Source: Oscillospiraceae bacterium
Lineage (GTDB): Bacteria; Bacillota; Clostridia; Oscillospirales; Oscillospiraceae
DNA length: 64,000 nucleotides
NCBI GenBank assembly: GCA_017395935.1
Contig: JAFQNL010000004.1
Span: 1 to 64,000, forward strand
Reading direction: 5' to 3'
Shown: piece after piece, positions 34,777 to 43,029 of the stretch
Layout of the letters: each line of letters starts with the position of its first letter
Position numbering within the stretch: position 1 is the stretch's first letter
Translations under genes and position numbers: made by a program
Notes under the pieces: generated by a model
What the model was told of the DNA's origin: nothing
Seen by the model: only the letters and a program-made list of their open reading frames with translations
The model's database searches: none

Positions 34777-36458
34777 CAAAAGATCATTGGCGCCATAATG
34801 TATGTGTTCTCCGGCTCCTCCTCAAGTTTGTCCAGCAGGGTCATGCCGTGTGCCAGGGCCATAAAGCCGTCCGTCTTCCGGTAGTGGGGTTCAATCTTGC
34901 CGTAGGTAGAATTCACACCTTCAGTAACTACCTTGGTGTTGTTGGTGTACCACCGAAGGATCGGCAGGTTGCCCCAAATAAATTGATGCCGCAAAAAAGC
35001 GGAGTTGATGACTGGATGCACCTTCATCAGGTCAGACGGGCGGGTCAGCTTGATGGGAATGCCAGACTCTCCGCCGAATCCCGCCTTGGTCAGCGCCGAA
35101 CGCATCAGGGAATAGCGGTAATTGTCCAGCGCAAAGGCGATGATGTCATAGCTGGTGCCCATCTTCACAAACCAGTCAGCCACCAGTTCCGGAGGAATCT
35201 CCGGGCCGTCCACAAATTCCAGGTCGCCTTTTCTGGCCCACTCGTCCAGCGGGGCCTTGATGCCTGCCAGATCCCGGCTGGCTTTACACACAAAGGTGTG
35301 TTGGATTACCGCCAGATCACTGCCCATCCGGAAGGTCAGGCAACAGGCAATAAAGTCGTTGGTCTTTCCATAGTCCAGGCTAGCCACACATGGCCGGCCG
35401 GTCAGCTCCGGCAGCGGGCGGTTGGTCGCCAGGATGTCGTCCCAGCTGGCTACCTCCACGTCCGGATTGCCCACTGGATGGTTCATGCGCTTTGCCATAA
35501 ACTCCGGCCAATATTCCGGCGTGTATGGCATATCCTCCACTTCCTTGTCGATGGTCTCCCGCAGCGTGGGAAACCATGGAAGGGACGGGATAGCCTTAAC
35601 CCAGCACGCAGGGTCCTTCCATTCCTCCTCCGCTTCGATGCGGCAGATAAATGGAAACGTCCGGTTCTTTGGATTGTAGTGGCTTAAGATATCTTGGTTT
35701 TGATCCATCTGGCGGTCGAAAACCGCCCCCCGGACGTGGCCGAAGGTGGAGATGGAGATACACCGGCCATCCTTCCGCTTGCCCAGGCCTGATTTCAGCG
35801 TGTTGATGTTGGAAAAATCCAGGTACTCGTGGATTTCGTCCAGGATGATGCAGCCGGTGCGCTTGGAGTCCTTGCCCCGCTTGCTGCTGGTGTTGTACCG
35901 CAGGGTGGATCGGGTTGCCTTTCCGGTGATGGCGGTCAGCGTGGCGCTGAAATGGGCTTTCAGCGCAGGAATCAGACTTTTGTCATCGGGATCGGTAATC
36001 AGCTGGTGAACGTCCAGAAAGCTGGTCTTTACCTGGGCCTCCGAGTTGGCCAGGAGATCCACGTCATAGCCCTGGATGCCGTGGGCTGGGCTGATGAAGT
36101 AGAAAGCCAGGAAGTCGATAAAGCCGTTTTTGCCGGAGCCCCGGCCCAGGATGATGCGGATGTCGGTGAAGTAGATGCCGCCGGTCTTGCGGAAGCGGAT
36201 TCCAACAATGACGGCGAACAGAAACACCTCCCATGGCAGAAGCTGGTAAGGGAAATACTTCTGCAGCGCCAGGCCCCGGGTAATTTTGTCATCGTCTACA
36301 TACACATCGCTCCGCTCCAGGACGGGGATCAGGACGTTTTCCAGCATCAAGTCCTGGTCCGGGCAGTGTCGGACTTTGTTCAGCTGGATGTCCTGGATGT
36401 ACGGATCCAGATAGGGGCTGTAGCGCTTACAGCGGGAGGAATTGGCCACCAGTGCCAC
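34776..36458 (-). CDS. Terminase large subunit
   Basis: A 560-residue packaging motor and nuclease. ATPase motifs: a Walker A-like GRGSGKN at 105-111 and Walker B CIILDEIHEY at 203-212. The nuclease half has SLDYGKTNDF and later acidic residues. Family is the Terminase_1/HK97-like group. It overlaps the small-subunit gene by about 30 bp. Confidence 0.92.
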   Translation of the reverse strand: MALVANSSRCKRYSPYLDPYIQDIQLNKVRHCPDQDLMLENVLIPVLERSDVYVDDDKITRGLALQKYFPYQLLPWEVFLFAVIVGIRFRKTGGIYFTDIRIILGRGSGKNGFIDFLAFYFISPAHGIQGYDVDLLANSEAQVKTSFLDVHQLITDPDDKSLIPALKAHFSATLTAITGKATRSTLRYNTSSKRGKDSKRTGCIILDEIHEYLDFSNINTLKSGLGKRKDGRCISISTFGHVRGAVFDRQMDQNQDILSHYNPKNRTFPFICRIEAEEEWKDPACWVKAIPSLPWFPTLRETIDKEVEDMPYTPEYWPEFMAKRMNHPVGNPDVEVASWDDILATNRPLPELTGRPCVASLDYGKTNDFIACCLTFRMGSDLAVIQHTFVCKASRDLAGIKAPLDEWARKGDLEFVDGPEIPPELVADWFVKMGTSYDIIAFALDNYRYSLMRSALTKAGFGGESGIPIKLTRPSDLMKVHPVINSAFLRHQFIWGNLPILRWYTNNTKVVTEGVNSTYGKIEPHYRKTDGFMALAHGMTLLDKLEEEPENTYIMAPMIF

Positions 36459-36777
36459 CGCCCTCCTCCGGAGGATCCAGTTTTAGGCGTGTCAGCGCGT
36501 TGCGCATCTCCTGGGCAATCATCCGCAGCTCTTTGGTAGATTCCAGGTAGGTCTTGCTCCCAACCTCCACCCGGTCGCGGGGATCCTCCACGCCCTTGTT
36601 GGTCACATAGGCAGTCAGCTCCCGGCGGCGGTCGTAAAACAGCATGTAGATTTCAACCTGGTCATACAGCTCCGGCCGCTCCTGCTTGAGCTGGGCCGGG
36701 TCGCTCAGACCCAGCCGGTCCGCCAACTGCTGGAGCAGGCTGTCCCGGATCTGTTTCCGCACGCTTCTGGCTGCCAT
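36427..36777 (-). CDS. Terminase small subunit, P27 family
   Basis: A 116-residue protein starting at the ATG at 36777 with GAGGTGG upstream. It is helical, with the P27-type pattern LADRLGLSDPAQL and YMLFYDRRRELTAYV, and binds the packaging start site in DNA. Its C-terminus is Gly-rich. A longer N-terminus in the same frame lacks a ribosome site. Confidence 0.85.
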   Translation of the reverse strand: MAARSVRKQIRDSLLQQLADRLGLSDPAQLKQERPELYDQVEIYMLFYDRRRELTAYVTNKGVEDPRDRVEVGSKTYLESTKELRMIAQEMRNALTRLKLDPPEEGGGTGGQFLPL

Positions 36778-36975
36778 CTGTTCCACCTCTCTCCCGGGTT
36801 TTACCCCGCTTTTTTCGTGCGCCTGCGTCATGCGCGGGCGTGTGATTTTATACCCCTATAGCCCCCACGGGGGCCTCCCGATTTTCCCGGATCGGCCCGC
36901 GTCCCTGTATGCTAGGACCCTCTTCCCGTTGCCGGTCCCTCCCGCCAGAACCCCCAATAGGGGGGTGGGGGAGGG
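36778..36975. other. Non-coding gap between HNH and terminase genes, possible cos region
   Basis: About 200 bp without a gene. It contains two short, perfect G/C palindromes: GCCCCC-AC-GGGGGC at 36861-36874 and CCCCC-AATA-GGGGG at 36951-36964. HNH endonuclease next to the small terminase is typical of cos-type phages, and cos sites often lie here. This is an inference from layout. Confidence 0.35.
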
Positions 36976-37359
36976 CTACCAGCGCTCCGGCGTCAGCGGC
37001 AACGAAACTGGCTTGCCTGGGCCGTAGCCAAAGCGATCATGCCGCCGGTTGTGACAGTCCTCGCACAGTGCCCAGAGCTGCTTGTGCTTGCGCCCCTTGT
37101 TATCAATCCAGTACCAGGATAGCGCCAGCTCCGGGAAGAGCTTGACGGGCTTGTCGTGATGAACGCAGGTGGCAGGGGTCACCTCGCTCGGGGACTTTGC
37201 CCGGCAGTCCTCGCACTCGCCGTGCGCGGCGGCTATTACATCCTGCCTTAGATGCAGGAACTCCGGCGTTTTGTAAAAGCGATAAAGCCGGTTTGCGCGG
37301 ACCAGCGCAGGAATCCAGCGGCGCAGGGCATCAGGTGTCAGATGTTCCGGTCTGTCCAT
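36976..37359 (-). CDS. HNH endonuclease
   Basis: A 127-residue nuclease with zinc-binding CEDC, the HNH core CVHHDKPVKLFPEL and CEDCHNRRHDRFG. In HK97-like cos phages the HNH protein works with terminase in cutting concatemers. It is the first late gene after the terminator at 37391-37438. Confidence 0.9.
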   Translation of the reverse strand: MDRPEHLTPDALRRWIPALVRANRLYRFYKTPEFLHLRQDVIAAAHGECEDCRAKSPSEVTPATCVHHDKPVKLFPELALSWYWIDNKGRKHKQLWALCEDCHNRRHDRFGYGPGKPVSLPLTPERW

Positions 37360-37390
37360 GGGCTATCACCTCCTAGAACAAAACAAAAAA

Positions 37391-37438
37391 GAGCCCACCA
37401 ATCGTCATCGCGTAATGCGTAACGATCAATGGGCTCTG
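37391..37438 (-). terminator. Strong terminator between early and late phage genes
   Basis: AGAGCCCAcCAATCGT pairs with ACGATCAATGGGCTCT (one mismatch) around a 16-nt loop, followed on the minus strand by a long T-rich run (37379-37390). It would stop early transcription before the HNH/terminase block, so late expression may need antitermination or its own promoter. Confidence 0.9.
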
Positions 37439-37626
37439 GCACTCTGGCTCTGGCACTGGATATTAACTTTAAGCATTGTTTTACAGTGCTTGCAAAACAG
37501 CGGGATGTTCTGACCATCCGTATCCGGCCACAACGGAGGGAAAAGTTTCCGCTTGCATTGTGGGCAAATTGCTCTGTCTTGCTCTACACGTATTTTACCA
37601 CAGGACGAGGCGATTTTCAATTGCAT
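37426..37626 (-). CDS. Small zinc-ribbon protein
   Basis: A 66-residue protein with two Cys pairs, CPQC (residues 21-24) and CKHC (about 45-48), expected to hold zinc. Such ribbons occur in phage and mobile elements and often bind DNA or RNA, but the role is unknown. Its 3' end runs into the terminator hairpin. Confidence 0.7.
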   Translation of the reverse strand: MQLKIASSCGKIRVEQDRAICPQCKRKLFPPLWPDTDGQNIPLFCKHCKTMLKVNIQCQSQSARAH

Positions 37627-37673
37627 TGTTCTGTTTTCCTCCTATTTCCCACGACATTTCCAAGCTTAATCCC

Positions 37674-38405
37674 CTAATTCCCCTTAGCCGATGCTCTCGC
37701 AGACCTGCATTTTTCAGGCGTGCGAAAGAAGAGAAATTCGGACTGGCCGAACGCGTTGGCCGCAAGTACCTGCTGCTCTATCAATTCCGCTTTGGGCGGC
37801 AGGCTCAATCGGTAATTATCGTCGACGATTTCAAAGGTGCGCTCCGGTTCTCTGAGCCCATTGGGCGCTCGAGATCTGGAGTAGTTATGCCTTCCAACTG
37901 CGTCGCTGACTTCCTTTGCCAGATATTTTGCAAGTTCCGATACTCGCTTAAGATCGAGATGCGAGATCTCAACATTCTTCCCGTAAATATTCCTCCACAC
38001 CTTTTGTATGGCATAGCGCGGGACGCCTGACATGACTGTGTGATAGTGATAGCGGGCGTCGCCGTGCTTGTGCTCCAGCACTTTGATATATCTTATCTCG
38101 CTATATCCCATCTTTCGGAGGACCTTCAGGAAGTATGCAAATCGGGCATTGGCTTTCACCTTATCCGGAGGCAGCTTATCCTCATAAAATGTCAGGGTAC
38201 AATACCAGGCAGATGAATCGAAATTTTCCCGGATCAGCAGCTCGATCACATATCTCCGGGCCTTGAGCTGTCGGCTGACAGCCTTTCGGATCGCCCGCTT
38301 GAGGCGCTGGACCTCATAGCCGTCATCAGGCTGGATGCGGATATTGGTATACAGCACCTCATAGACAGAGTCGCCGGCATAAAAGCGTTTGAGGATCTGG
38401 CTCAC
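37674..38405 (-). CDS. HUH-type Rep-like endonuclease
   Basis: A 243-residue protein with the three rolling-circle initiator motifs: TLTF (70-73), the His pair in RYHYHTVMS (His120, His122), and a tyrosine in ELAKYLAKE (Tyr161). This is the REP_ORF2/G2P-type arrangement known from Microviridae, filamentous phages and Firmicute prophages. It would nick an origin and start rolling-circle replication, or act in another DNA-processing step. It starts at a GTG overlapping the small gene at 38402-38521 by 4 bp. A tailed phage with DnaB/SSB does not obviously need it. Confidence 0.8.
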   Translation of the reverse strand: MSQILKRFYAGDSVYEVLYTNIRIQPDDGYEVQRLKRAIRKAVSRQLKARRYVIELLIRENFDSSAWYCTLTFYEDKLPPDKVKANARFAYFLKVLRKMGYSEIRYIKVLEHKHGDARYHYHTVMSGVPRYAIQKVWRNIYGKNVEISHLDLKRVSELAKYLAKEVSDAVGRHNYSRSRAPNGLREPERTFEIVDDNYRLSLPPKAELIEQQVLAANAFGQSEFLFFRTPEKCRSARASAKGN

Positions 38406-38521
38406 AGAAAATCACCATCCTCTTCGGCTCCCTCCGCCATACCCGACACAAAGGGATCCTCCACCCGGCCGAAGAGGACGAGTGGAATCGCCAGCAGAAA
38501 TTGCAGGATCCTAAGTATCAT
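38402..38521 (-). CDS. Small membrane phage protein, 39 residues
   Basis: Starts MILRILQFLLAIPLVLFGRV and has one hydrophobic segment followed by an acidic tail. It overlaps the 37-residue gene before it by 11 bp and the Rep gene after it by 4 bp (GTGA), which supports translation. Function unknown. Confidence 0.6.
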   Translation of the reverse strand: MILRILQFLLAIPLVLFGRVEDPFVSGMAEGAEEDGDFL

Positions 38522-38624
38522 TGTCGTTGTCCCCCTTGGAAATAATGCAGCAGCACATAACGATCAGCGTCACGCCGCCGCCGATAATGCCGCCGATCAG
38601 GGCGGCTATGATGTGGGTGGTCAT
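38511..38624 (-). CDS. Small membrane phage protein, DUF3789-like, 37 residues
   Basis: Starts MTTHIIAALIGGIIGGGVTL, a single glycine-rich transmembrane segment, then CCC and a Lys/Asp-rich tail. Size and pattern fit DUF3789-type phage proteins. The ATG overlaps the previous stop by 4 bp (ATGA). Function unknown. Confidence 0.65.
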   Translation of the reverse strand: MTTHIIAALIGGIIGGGVTLIVMCCCIISKGDNDNDT

Positions 38625-38929
38625 GGGGTCACCTCCGGCGGCTGGGGCGCCCCATCCATCTTTGCGCCGCAGTTGGGGCAGTAGTTCGATTTTTGCCCGG
38701 TATGCAAATTGCACTCGGAGCATACGATGCGAATAAAATACTTTTTGGGGTCTGTTATTGGATTGTGTTTGATGATCCAGCTCCCATGCACCACTTCCAC
38801 GGCATCCACGGTGGAGACATCAGCCAACGACATCGACGCTAAAAATCGGTTGCTTTCTCCTGTGCGAACAAGATGCCATCCATTTTTCATCAGCGGCAAG
38901 GCATCAATCAGCCGCTTTTCGTTTGCCAT
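38621..38929 (-). CDS. Phage zinc-ribbon hypothetical protein
   Basis: A 102-residue protein starting MANEKRLIDALPL; a longer start in frame would overlap the next gene. C-terminal CSEC and CPNC motifs form a zinc ribbon of the type common in Clostridia phages (a domain with VDAVEVVHGSW upstream). Role unknown. Confidence 0.75.
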   Translation of the reverse strand: MANEKRLIDALPLMKNGWHLVRTGESNRFLASMSLADVSTVDAVEVVHGSWIIKHNPITDPKKYFIRIVCSECNLHTGQKSNYCPNCGAKMDGAPQPPEVTP

Positions 38930-38931
38930 TT

Positions 38932-39204
38932 TCACACCTCCCGGCCCAGCGGGCACCACTTAGGTGTCCGGCCGGTCCAGTCGGCAAAGCCGCCGATCTT
39001 CTTGCCGGTAACGGCTGCCAGGCAGTAGAAGCTGTACTTCTGCATGGTGCGCTTCCGGTTAGGGATTGTCCCGGGACGGCAGATGGGGACGTTCTTGCCG
39101 TCGATCTTCTTCTCAATCCAGCCGCGGCCGTTGGCGGTGAGGCCCTCGGTCTCGCATTTGTAAAAGGCCGGACAGGTGTGACAGTCTCGTTCTTTCTGGC
39201 TCAT
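38932..39204 (-). CDS. Cysteine-rich phage hypothetical protein
   Basis: A 90-residue protein with Cys in CHTCPAFYKC, CRPG, FYCLAAV and a final WCPLGRE. It may bind metal. Its stop is 2 bp before the next start. No family recognised. Confidence 0.65.
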   Translation of the reverse strand: MSQKERDCHTCPAFYKCETEGLTANGRGWIEKKIDGKNVPICRPGTIPNRKRTMQKYSFYCLAAVTGKKIGGFADWTGRTPKWCPLGREV

Positions 39205-39284
39205 GTTTTCCTCCTCGCTTATTGTTTCGTCCTCTTCGGTCTCTCCTTAATCATCATCAGTCGATTCCATTTCCTTTGGCACAA

Positions 39285-40205
39285 TCATTCTCCCTCCTCC
39301 GCAACCTGATTCAAGAACTGCGCCAAGGCCCTCGCGGACCGACGACACGATTCCATTTCCCGCATCTCGTTCCGGCCCTTGAACAGGAGGATGTATCCGT
39401 GTAGGCGATTAGCATTATCTTTGATTTGGTTGAAACAGATCTGCGCTTGGAGCAAGTCTTCGTTTTTCGCAATGGCCAGTTCTCTCCGCGTCTGTGCCAG
39501 CAGAGCCTCTGCCCTGTCAGCCCTCTCCGTATCATTGGACTCCGCAGCCTTCTCCAACTGCCTCTCCAGATCCAAAATCCGGGACTGCCTTCTTTCCAAC
39601 TCTTTAGCCGCCTTTGCTTCCGCCTTGGCTTTGGCCTCGCTGGCCGCTTCCTTTGCGGCTTTTTTGATTGCAGCCTCATCAACCACGGTCTCGATGGCCA
39701 CATCAACGGGTCTGCTTTTTAGCTCCGCCAGTTCCCGTCGAGCCTGAGCAAGCTCCTCATTTCTACCTTCCAGGCAACTGTTGGCAGTCTGTAAGGCAAC
39801 GTCCTTGCTAGCCAGATCCTCTTTGAGCTTGGCATTGTCTCTGATGGCTTCTTCCAGTTCCCGGGCAGTACAGGTGGCCGCATCGTGTTCCTGCGCAAAG
39901 GCCTCCCGTTCTTCGCTCGGGACATCCAGCAGAGCAACGGCTTTGCGGATACTGCCCAAATCCGCAACCAGTTGCGGATTTGCAGCGTACTCCCGGGCTA
40001 CCCTCATAAAGTTCTGTGCGCTGCGCTCGGAAAACTCTACTTTTTCCTTGAGCCAGCTTCCCCACTGCCCGTGAGGGAGCATAGCTTTCGCTTCGATGAG
40101 AAGCTGCCCCATCCGGACAATGTTGACGGCAGCAATCTGCTTGCAGCCGTTGAACTCAATGGTGACTTGATCTATCGTGCGATTTACCGTTGCAATGGCG
40201 TCCAT
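39285..40205 (-). CDS. DUF3102-domain phage protein
   Basis: A 306-residue protein. The first 110 residues match DUF3102: MGQLLIEAKAMLPHGQWGSWL and ERSAQNFMRVAREY. Residues 110-260 are a long, highly charged coiled coil. The gene may act in replication or recombination, but this is not established. The 25-bp palindrome at 39957-39981 lies inside the coding region. A 13-codon frame (39247-39288) with GGAGGG upstream overlaps its stop by ATGA; too short to call. Confidence 0.8.
   Translation of the reverse strand: MDAIATVNRTIDQVTIEFNGCKQIAAVNIVRMGQLLIEAKAMLPHGQWGSWLKEKVEFSERSAQNFMRVAREYAANPQLVADLGSIRKAVALLDVPSEEREAFAQEHDAATCTARELEEAIRDNAKLKEDLASKDVALQTANSCLEGRNEELAQARRELAELKSRPVDVAIETVVDEAAIKKAAKEAASEAKAKAEAKAAKELERRQSRILDLERQLEKAAESNDTERADRAEALLAQTRRELAIAKNEDLLQAQICFNQIKDNANRLHGYILLFKGRNEMREMESCRRSARALAQFLNQVAEEGE
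39957..39981. repeat. 25-bp palindromic repeat, copy 2 (inside the DUF3102 gene)
   Basis: Identical over 25 bases to 34752-34776, with core CCGCAACCAGTTGCGG. In the gene it encodes part of NPQLVADLGSI, so it is under coding constraint as well. Identity over 25 bp at two distant sites is unlikely by chance. Confidence 0.7.
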
Positions 40206-40206
40206 A

Positions 40207-41883
40207 TCAGACAGCCTCCTTATTCAATTTTTGATTGCGAGGCAGGACAGGTCTGCCCTGCTGATCTCTGGGCGAGCCGTGCTTGAGCCACGGCAGCCAG
40301 ATGTCCAGAAATGCCCTATACGTGATCTTTGGGCTTACTGCGCCTATGTCGTTGTGATAACCGTGGATCTGCCGGATGGTCGTGCCGTCCTCCATCATCT
40401 CAATGGTGCAAAGGGGCTTGTCCGCCGCATCCGCCCGACGGAGGAACAGGATGGTTGTTTTACCCTCCATATGCCGCTTGGCATACCCGCCGACACAGTG
40501 GCGGAGGGCCGCGCCCTCAGCTCTGATCTCTCCGCCGTGCTGGGGAACGATCACGCGATATCCAGCAGCCTCCAACTCATAGCGGCGGCAGAGTTTTTTG
40601 TACCGGCCCTTGCGATACTGTTTGATGGCCTCAATGTTACTCTGGTACTCGACCTGAGATACCGCGTTGTCATGCCGCTCCTGGAGATTTTTGGGCAGCA
40701 GCACCTCAGGATGGGTAAGATCCAGATTGAGCTGCTCTGACATACGGATGTAGTCCAGCCATGTGATCGCCCGCCGTGGCCCGTCGCAATATCGGAGCAG
40801 TTTGGTGAGCTTGATGTGATGCTCTGCCGCCCTCTCTGCGAGCTGCGTGAGCGTTGACTCCTGCAGGCATGAGCCGCCCAGGGCTAAGAACTCCTGCAGC
40901 GTGATCTCATCACTCACCTTGCGCCACAGGGGCAGGACCTTCGGGGCCGCCTTTGAGTCCTGAAAGGCTTTGTACTGGGCTTTGGTCAGCCGGAACATCC
41001 CGGCAGGCGTCCTTGCACGCCAATTGATAATGTCCGATGATGTCCTGCCGTAATCCAGCATGGCGTCGATGATCTGATGATGCCCCAGTTTGACCAGGTA
41101 CTCCATCTGGGGCCGCTTGGCATAGTGGCCGAGATAGGTAGTCACGCCCCGGAACAGCTGACACGTCGGGTCAAAATACTGATCGACAGCGGAATACCGG
41201 ACCTCAGTCTCCGCAAGCGCATCCCAGCCAAAGACCATATAGGCCCCATTATCTGGCTGTCTTGCCATAACGCTGTCTGACGGGTTTGGCTCGCCCGCCG
41301 TCCCGACAGCTTCCCAGTTGGATCGATAGCTGTAGCGCAGACCCCACGCGCCCTTGTACTCACCGTCATTGCGTTTCCAGCATTGGATCTGGCCTGGCTT
41401 GATGTAGTACCGACGGCGCTCCCAGTAGTCAAAAGTCGGCACCGGGAAGATGCGCTCATCATCTGCCATGGGCCAGCCTGATAGCGCCCCCGGCTCATAG
41501 TTCGCGACGATCCTGCCCCCTGTAATCAGTAGAGCCCCGTCGACGCAGGCTCGCAAAAAGATAGCATTATGCTCCTCGTGGAGACTTTGATAAGTTTGCC
41601 CCAGCCTGCCGACGGCCTTGTAGGTAATGCGCTCCCGACATTTGGGACAGTAGCCGGGGCTGTTGTGAGCCGTGACCCATCCAGAGCCTGATCGTTCCTC
41701 CGGCCAGCAGTTGCCGCAGCTGGTACACAGATACAGCCGTTTGCGGTTAGTCAGCCGGTGATAGAAGAGATACTGGTCGAAATGCTTGACCGCCTCTGCT
41801 TCTTCCTCCGGTGTCAGGCCGTCCTCAAAGAGATGGAGCAGCCGGGCCCGGTCTTCGGGAGGCACGTTACATTTTTCTGCCAT
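40207..41883 (-). CDS. PcfJ-like protein
   Basis: A 558-residue protein with N-terminal zinc-ribbon segments (CTSCGNC and YCPKC near 53-58 and 78-82), an extended middle region, and the conserved PcfJ segment ALRHCVGGYAKRHMEGKTTILFLRR near 465-490. PcfJ is known from conjugative plasmids and phage-like elements; its activity is not established. It is paired with a PcfK-like gene upstream in the transcript, a pairing seen in mobile elements. Confidence 0.85.
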   Translation of the reverse strand: MAEKCNVPPEDRARLLHLFEDGLTPEEEAEAVKHFDQYLFYHRLTNRKRLYLCTSCGNCWPEERSGSGWVTAHNSPGYCPKCRERITYKAVGRLGQTYQSLHEEHNAIFLRACVDGALLITGGRIVANYEPGALSGWPMADDERIFPVPTFDYWERRRYYIKPGQIQCWKRNDGEYKGAWGLRYSYRSNWEAVGTAGEPNPSDSVMARQPDNGAYMVFGWDALAETEVRYSAVDQYFDPTCQLFRGVTTYLGHYAKRPQMEYLVKLGHHQIIDAMLDYGRTSSDIINWRARTPAGMFRLTKAQYKAFQDSKAAPKVLPLWRKVSDEITLQEFLALGGSCLQESTLTQLAERAAEHHIKLTKLLRYCDGPRRAITWLDYIRMSEQLNLDLTHPEVLLPKNLQERHDNAVSQVEYQSNIEAIKQYRKGRYKKLCRRYELEAAGYRVIVPQHGGEIRAEGAALRHCVGGYAKRHMEGKTTILFLRRADAADKPLCTIEMMEDGTTIRQIHGYHNDIGAVSPKITYRAFLDIWLPWLKHGSPRDQQGRPVLPRNQKLNKEAV

Positions 41884-41898
41884 TAGGCCCGCCTCCTC

Positions 41899-42264
41899 TC
41901 AGAAAAACAGTTCCGAGAAGTTGAGGACAATGCCCTTCTTCCCTTCCAGCACGGCAGAATCTCTTTCGTAGGGGTTTATCTTGATCGTCATCTGATACTC
42001 AATATCAGCGCCGGGGAAATAAAACCGCACTGCCTTCCGGTAGGCGTCCAGGTCTGAGATGCTGCTGCCGATGCCTTTGGCCACAGCGGCCATGCAATCG
42101 GCAAAGCTGCCGCCCTGGACTACCGCCTGAGCAAATTCCAGATCCTGCTTGCAAAAGGACTTGAGCTGTTTGGCTACGGCGGGAGCCATAGCCCGTTCTT
42201 TCTGACCCTTGACGGAGCTTACTCCCTTGTCCAGGACCTCCAATGCTTTCGTTAAGTACTCCAT
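41899..42264 (-). CDS. PcfK-like protein (possible AcrIIA9-type Cas9 inhibitor family)
   Basis: A 121-residue protein starting at the ATG MEYLTKALEVL. The middle has DLEFAQAVVQGGSFADCMAAV and then DLDAYRKAVRFYFPGADIEY, the pattern I associate with PcfK proteins (a hydrophobic core, a conserved Cys, then D...Y..AV.YY). From memory, the AcrIIA9 Cas9 inhibitors belong to this family; not all members inhibit Cas9. It is adjacent to PcfJ. No CRISPR locus is in the window, so its target cannot be judged. Confidence 0.65.
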   Translation of the reverse strand: MEYLTKALEVLDKGVSSVKGQKERAMAPAVAKQLKSFCKQDLEFAQAVVQGGSFADCMAAVAKGIGSSISDLDAYRKAVRFYFPGADIEYQMTIKINPYERDSAVLEGKKGIVLNFSELFF

Positions 42265-42278
42265 TTTCTCCACTCTCC

Positions 42279-42575
42279 TTATCCTCTGGGCCGGCGGTTA
42301 GGCCGGAGCCCGCACCTGACGCGGTACTTTGTAATGCTTGAGGGAGCGACACCCAGCTGCTGGGCGATGGCAGCATCTGTGTAGCCCTCCCAGTAGAGCT
42401 TGTCAAAGAGATCAGGGTCCACAGATCGTCGTTGCCGTCTCTGGGGCCTTTTGAGGATACCCTCCGGCACTGGCAGACCTGCGGCAACAAACTTACCATA
42501 GCTCATCCCCACAACCCTGGACGCTGCCACCACCTCGTCAATAGAGGGCGGCGCAGCCTTATTTACATCCAGCAT
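42279..42575 (-). CDS. Small helix-turn-helix DNA-binding protein
   Basis: A 98-residue basic protein; the C-terminal half reads WEGYTDAAIAQQLGVAPSSITKYRVRCG, a helix-turn-helix, with an Arg-rich linker. It lies between SSB and PcfK. Probably an early regulator or replication-associated DNA binder. Confidence 0.7.
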   Translation of the reverse strand: MLDVNKAAPPSIDEVVAASRVVGMSYGKFVAAGLPVPEGILKRPQRRQRRSVDPDLFDKLYWEGYTDAAIAQQLGVAPSSITKYRVRCGLRPNRRPRG

Positions 42576-42587
42576 GTCTTAGCCCCC

Positions 42588-43028
42588 TCAGAACGGCAGC
42601 TCGCCGTCGTCATCGTCGGTGATGTCAGTCATCTCCGGCGTATCCTGGTACTCTGCTTCGCCGGGCTGGCCGGCAGGCTGCATGGGATAAATCAACTTAA
42701 TTGAGCCATAGTCGTTAACGACAAGAGACCTGTACGTTTTGCCGTCGTGTTCCCAAGTCTGGACCGTGCCAATCGCCTCAATGCCGTCGCCGCGCTGGGC
42801 TTGCCCAAGTACGCGGGCATAAAAACCCCATGCGGTCAGATTTGCCCATACGCCTTTGGGACGCCCCTGATCATCGTTGATAATACGTCCCTGCTCGTCC
42901 CGCTGGACATCAACGACGACAGAGGCCTTTGCCCGGTGGCTACCGTTTTTGCACTGGATCAACTCAACGTCAGAGCGGATCCGCCCAGTGATCAGTACAT
43001 AGCCTGTTCTACCTAATGGATGCTGCAT
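42588..43028 (-). CDS. ssb: Single-stranded DNA-binding protein
   Basis: A 146-residue OB-fold protein starting at the ATG MQHPLGRTGY, with GGAGGTACTTAAA upstream. It has TGRIRSDVELIQ and the acidic tail DDDDGELPF, the SSB C-terminal motif that recruits other proteins. It protects single-stranded DNA during phage replication and follows the helicase gene. Confidence 0.9.
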   Translation of the reverse strand: MQHPLGRTGYVLITGRIRSDVELIQCKNGSHRAKASVVVDVQRDEQGRIINDDQGRPKGVWANLTAWGFYARVLGQAQRGDGIEAIGTVQTWEHDGKTYRSLVVNDYGSIKLIYPMQPAGQPGEAEYQDTPEMTDITDDDDGELPF

Positions 43029-43029
43029 T

